In this document: one piece after another, positions 24,013 through 25,034 of the stretch
How positions within the stretch are numbered: the first letter of the stretch is position 1
How the letters are laid out: the number at the start of each line of letters is the position of its first letter
Program-made: the position numbers and the translations under genes
The notes under the pieces: model-generated
Seen by the model: the letters and a program-made list of their open reading frames with translations, nothing else
Database searches by the model: none
What the model was told of the DNA's origin: nothing
Source: Bacteroidales bacterium
Lineage (GTDB): Bacteria > Bacteroidota > Bacteroidia > Bacteroidales > VadinHA17
Length of the DNA stretch: 25,034 nt
Assembly (NCBI GenBank): GCA_003520925.1
Contig: DOTV01000018.1
Span: 13,015 to 38,048, forward strand
Reading direction: 5' to 3'

Positions 24013-24045
24013 TTTCTAATTAACTTCTAATCAATTTTTAATCAA
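24013..24045. promoter_or_regulatory. Second operator of three 11-bp direct repeats (before coiled-coil gene)
   Basis: Units TTTCTAATTAA, CTTCTAATCAA and TTTTTAATCAA are head to tail, so TAATTAA/TAATCAA recurs at 24017, 24028 and 24039, again 11 bp apart. It matches the operator at 22806-22838 in sequence, copy number, spacing and orientation. It ends 41 bp before the start of the coiled-coil gene; 19 bp after it is GAGATTTA, a poor -7 match. It is inferred to bind the adjacent OmpR-family regulator. Confidence 0.7.
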
Positions 24046-24086
24046 TAAAAAGCAGATTCCTGCAGAGATTTATTACCGAATTACCA

Positions 24087-24959
24087 ATGGCTGAAAATAT
24101 GAATCAAAGAACCGCAACTTATGTACTGGGAGCAGCTATTGCTATTTTACTGATTGGATTAATTTTAGCAATCGGGTCAAATGTAAAAAACAAGAAAAAT
24201 CTCGCTTCTGAGAAACTTGCCACTGAAAAATACTTATCTGAAAGGTCTGCAATCGAAAAGGACCTGACAAAACTGAAATCTGATTTCTCTGCATTGCAGG
24301 AAAAGAGTGATGCCAATGGCAGATTATTATCAGAATCAGCTTTGAGGCTGGATGAGAACCTGAAAAGAATCAATGCCTTATCGGGTGAGAACAGGTCACT
24401 TCGTTCAAATAAAACTGAACTGGCTGATCTGAAAAAGACAAAATCCGAGCTTGAAATGGAATTTTCAAGGCTTAAATCAGAAAATGACAAATTACTGGCA
24501 AAGAGCAATGACCTGCAAAATTCCTTAGACCAGCTGGAGGAAGAAAAGAACAGTCTTGCGTCACAATTTGAGAAGGCCAGGTTATACAATGCAGATAATT
24601 TCCTTGTCACAGCCACGCGGGGCAAAAAGAATGAGAGGATTGTAGTTTGTGCAACACGGGCAAAAAAGCTGAATATGACATTCGAGGTGCCTCAGAGCCT
24701 CACTGAATCTGTAAGTTTTAAAATAACAACTCCTTCAGGTACAACTTTAAACCCTGATGATAAAAGTATTTCGTGGTTTTTCCCGCTGAATTCACGGAAT
24801 CTTACTGCAAGCTTATCTTCAGTTTCAGGAGAATTTGAACAATCGCGCCAGATAATTTTAAACTATTCTCCGAAAGAAAAACTAGCTAAAGGAGAATATA
24901 AAATTCAGATTGTCAGCAATGGGAATAATATTGGCAATTGCAGGCTGATGCTGCGATGA
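24087..24959 (+). CDS. Membrane-anchored coiled-coil protein of unknown function
   Basis: I do not recognise a named family. The 290-residue protein has a short N-terminal tail, one hydrophobic helix (about 12-30, YVLGAAIAILLIGLILAIG) and then a long charged region (about 34-165) rich in Lys, Glu, Leu and Ser. That region has heptad-like leucines (for example LKKTKSELEMEFSRLKSEND), predicting a coiled coil. A compact beta-rich C-terminal domain (about 170-290) begins NFLVTATRGKKNERIVVCATRAKK and ends in KGEYKIQIVSNGNNIGNCRL. The topology suggests an inner-membrane anchor with the rod and head most likely in the periplasm. Translation could also start at the Met at 24099. It follows the exchanger by 142 bp and carries the same triple-repeat operator, so it is probably co-regulated with it. 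No function is claimed. Confidence 0.82.
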   Translation: MAENMNQRTATYVLGAAIAILLIGLILAIGSNVKNKKNLASEKLATEKYLSERSAIEKDLTKLKSDFSALQEKSDANGRLLSESALRLDENLKRINALSGENRSLRSNKTELADLKKTKSELEMEFSRLKSENDKLLAKSNDLQNSLDQLEEEKNSLASQFEKARLYNADNFLVTATRGKKNERIVVCATRAKKLNMTFEVPQSLTESVSFKITTPSGTTLNPDDKSISWFFPLNSRNLTASLSSVSGEFEQSRQIILNYSPKEKLAKGEYKIQIVSNGNNIGNCRLMLR

Positions 24960-24988
24960 ACATTCTTCTTCATCTTTATACTTGGTTT

Positions 24989-25016
24989 CAAATGCCCGTA
25001 ATTTGACGGGCATTTG
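24989..25016 (+). terminator. Intrinsic terminator after the coiled-coil gene
   Basis: CAAATGCCCGT pairs with ACGGGCATTTG (11 bp) around AATTTG, followed by TTTATTCATC. It lies 29 bp after the stop codon of the coiled-coil gene and ends the right-hand gene group. The T-run is short, so termination may be partial, or the hairpin may serve a neighbouring gene outside the window. Confidence 0.65.
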
Positions 25017-25034
25017 TTTATTCATCTCTCATGA

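Overview
The window is a piece of chromosome from a Bacteroidota bacterium, most likely an environmental member of the Bacteroidales/Marinilabiliales group. The evidence is a SusC/SusD pair, a ribosomal protein bS16 with a long acidic tail, a DUF2807 (head GIN) protein, a DapL-type aminotransferase, a Na+-type membrane pyrophosphatase, several TAnnTTTG promoter elements (the Bacteroidota -7 box), and A-rich starts with little Shine-Dalgarno signal. Species cannot be fixed from the sequence. No tRNA, rRNA, CRISPR array, phage or transposase gene was found, and no stretch over 300 bases lacks a gene.

Layout. 1-1159 (minus): recX (cut by the window edge) and prmC, overlapping by 8 bp. 1186-2280 (plus): ribD, divergent from prmC. 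2277-6703 (minus): a tight dnaE, thioredoxin, LOG-family run. 6942-11389 (plus): a SusC/SusD nutrient-uptake pair with no polysaccharide-degrading enzymes nearby. 11556-12710 (plus): rpsP and rimM. 12984-13688 (plus): a secreted DUF2807 protein. 13694-15648 (minus): a TsaC/YrdC protein and a dapL-like aminotransferase. 15855-16625 (plus): an unrecognised soluble protein. 16845-19136 (plus): membrane pyrophosphatase, ending at a strong bidirectional terminator shared with enolase (minus, 19205-20485). 20693-22744 (minus): a histidine kinase and its OmpR-family response regulator. 22934-24959 (plus): a CaCA-family cation exchanger and a membrane-anchored coiled-coil protein.

The most interesting part is the right end. 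The gap between the response regulator and the exchanger, and the gap before the coiled-coil gene, each carry three direct repeats of TAATCAA (one copy TAATTAA) spaced exactly 11 bp. That is the geometry bound by OmpR/PhoB-type regulators. The simplest reading is one regulon: the two-component pair controls itself, the exchanger and the coiled-coil protein. This looks like an undescribed envelope or cation-stress module.

A second theme is palindromic or degenerate repeats in the gaps (11422-11450, 12726-12796, 12810-12842, 14286-14389). They look like dispersed intergenic elements; one of them creates a false upstream start for the TsaC gene.
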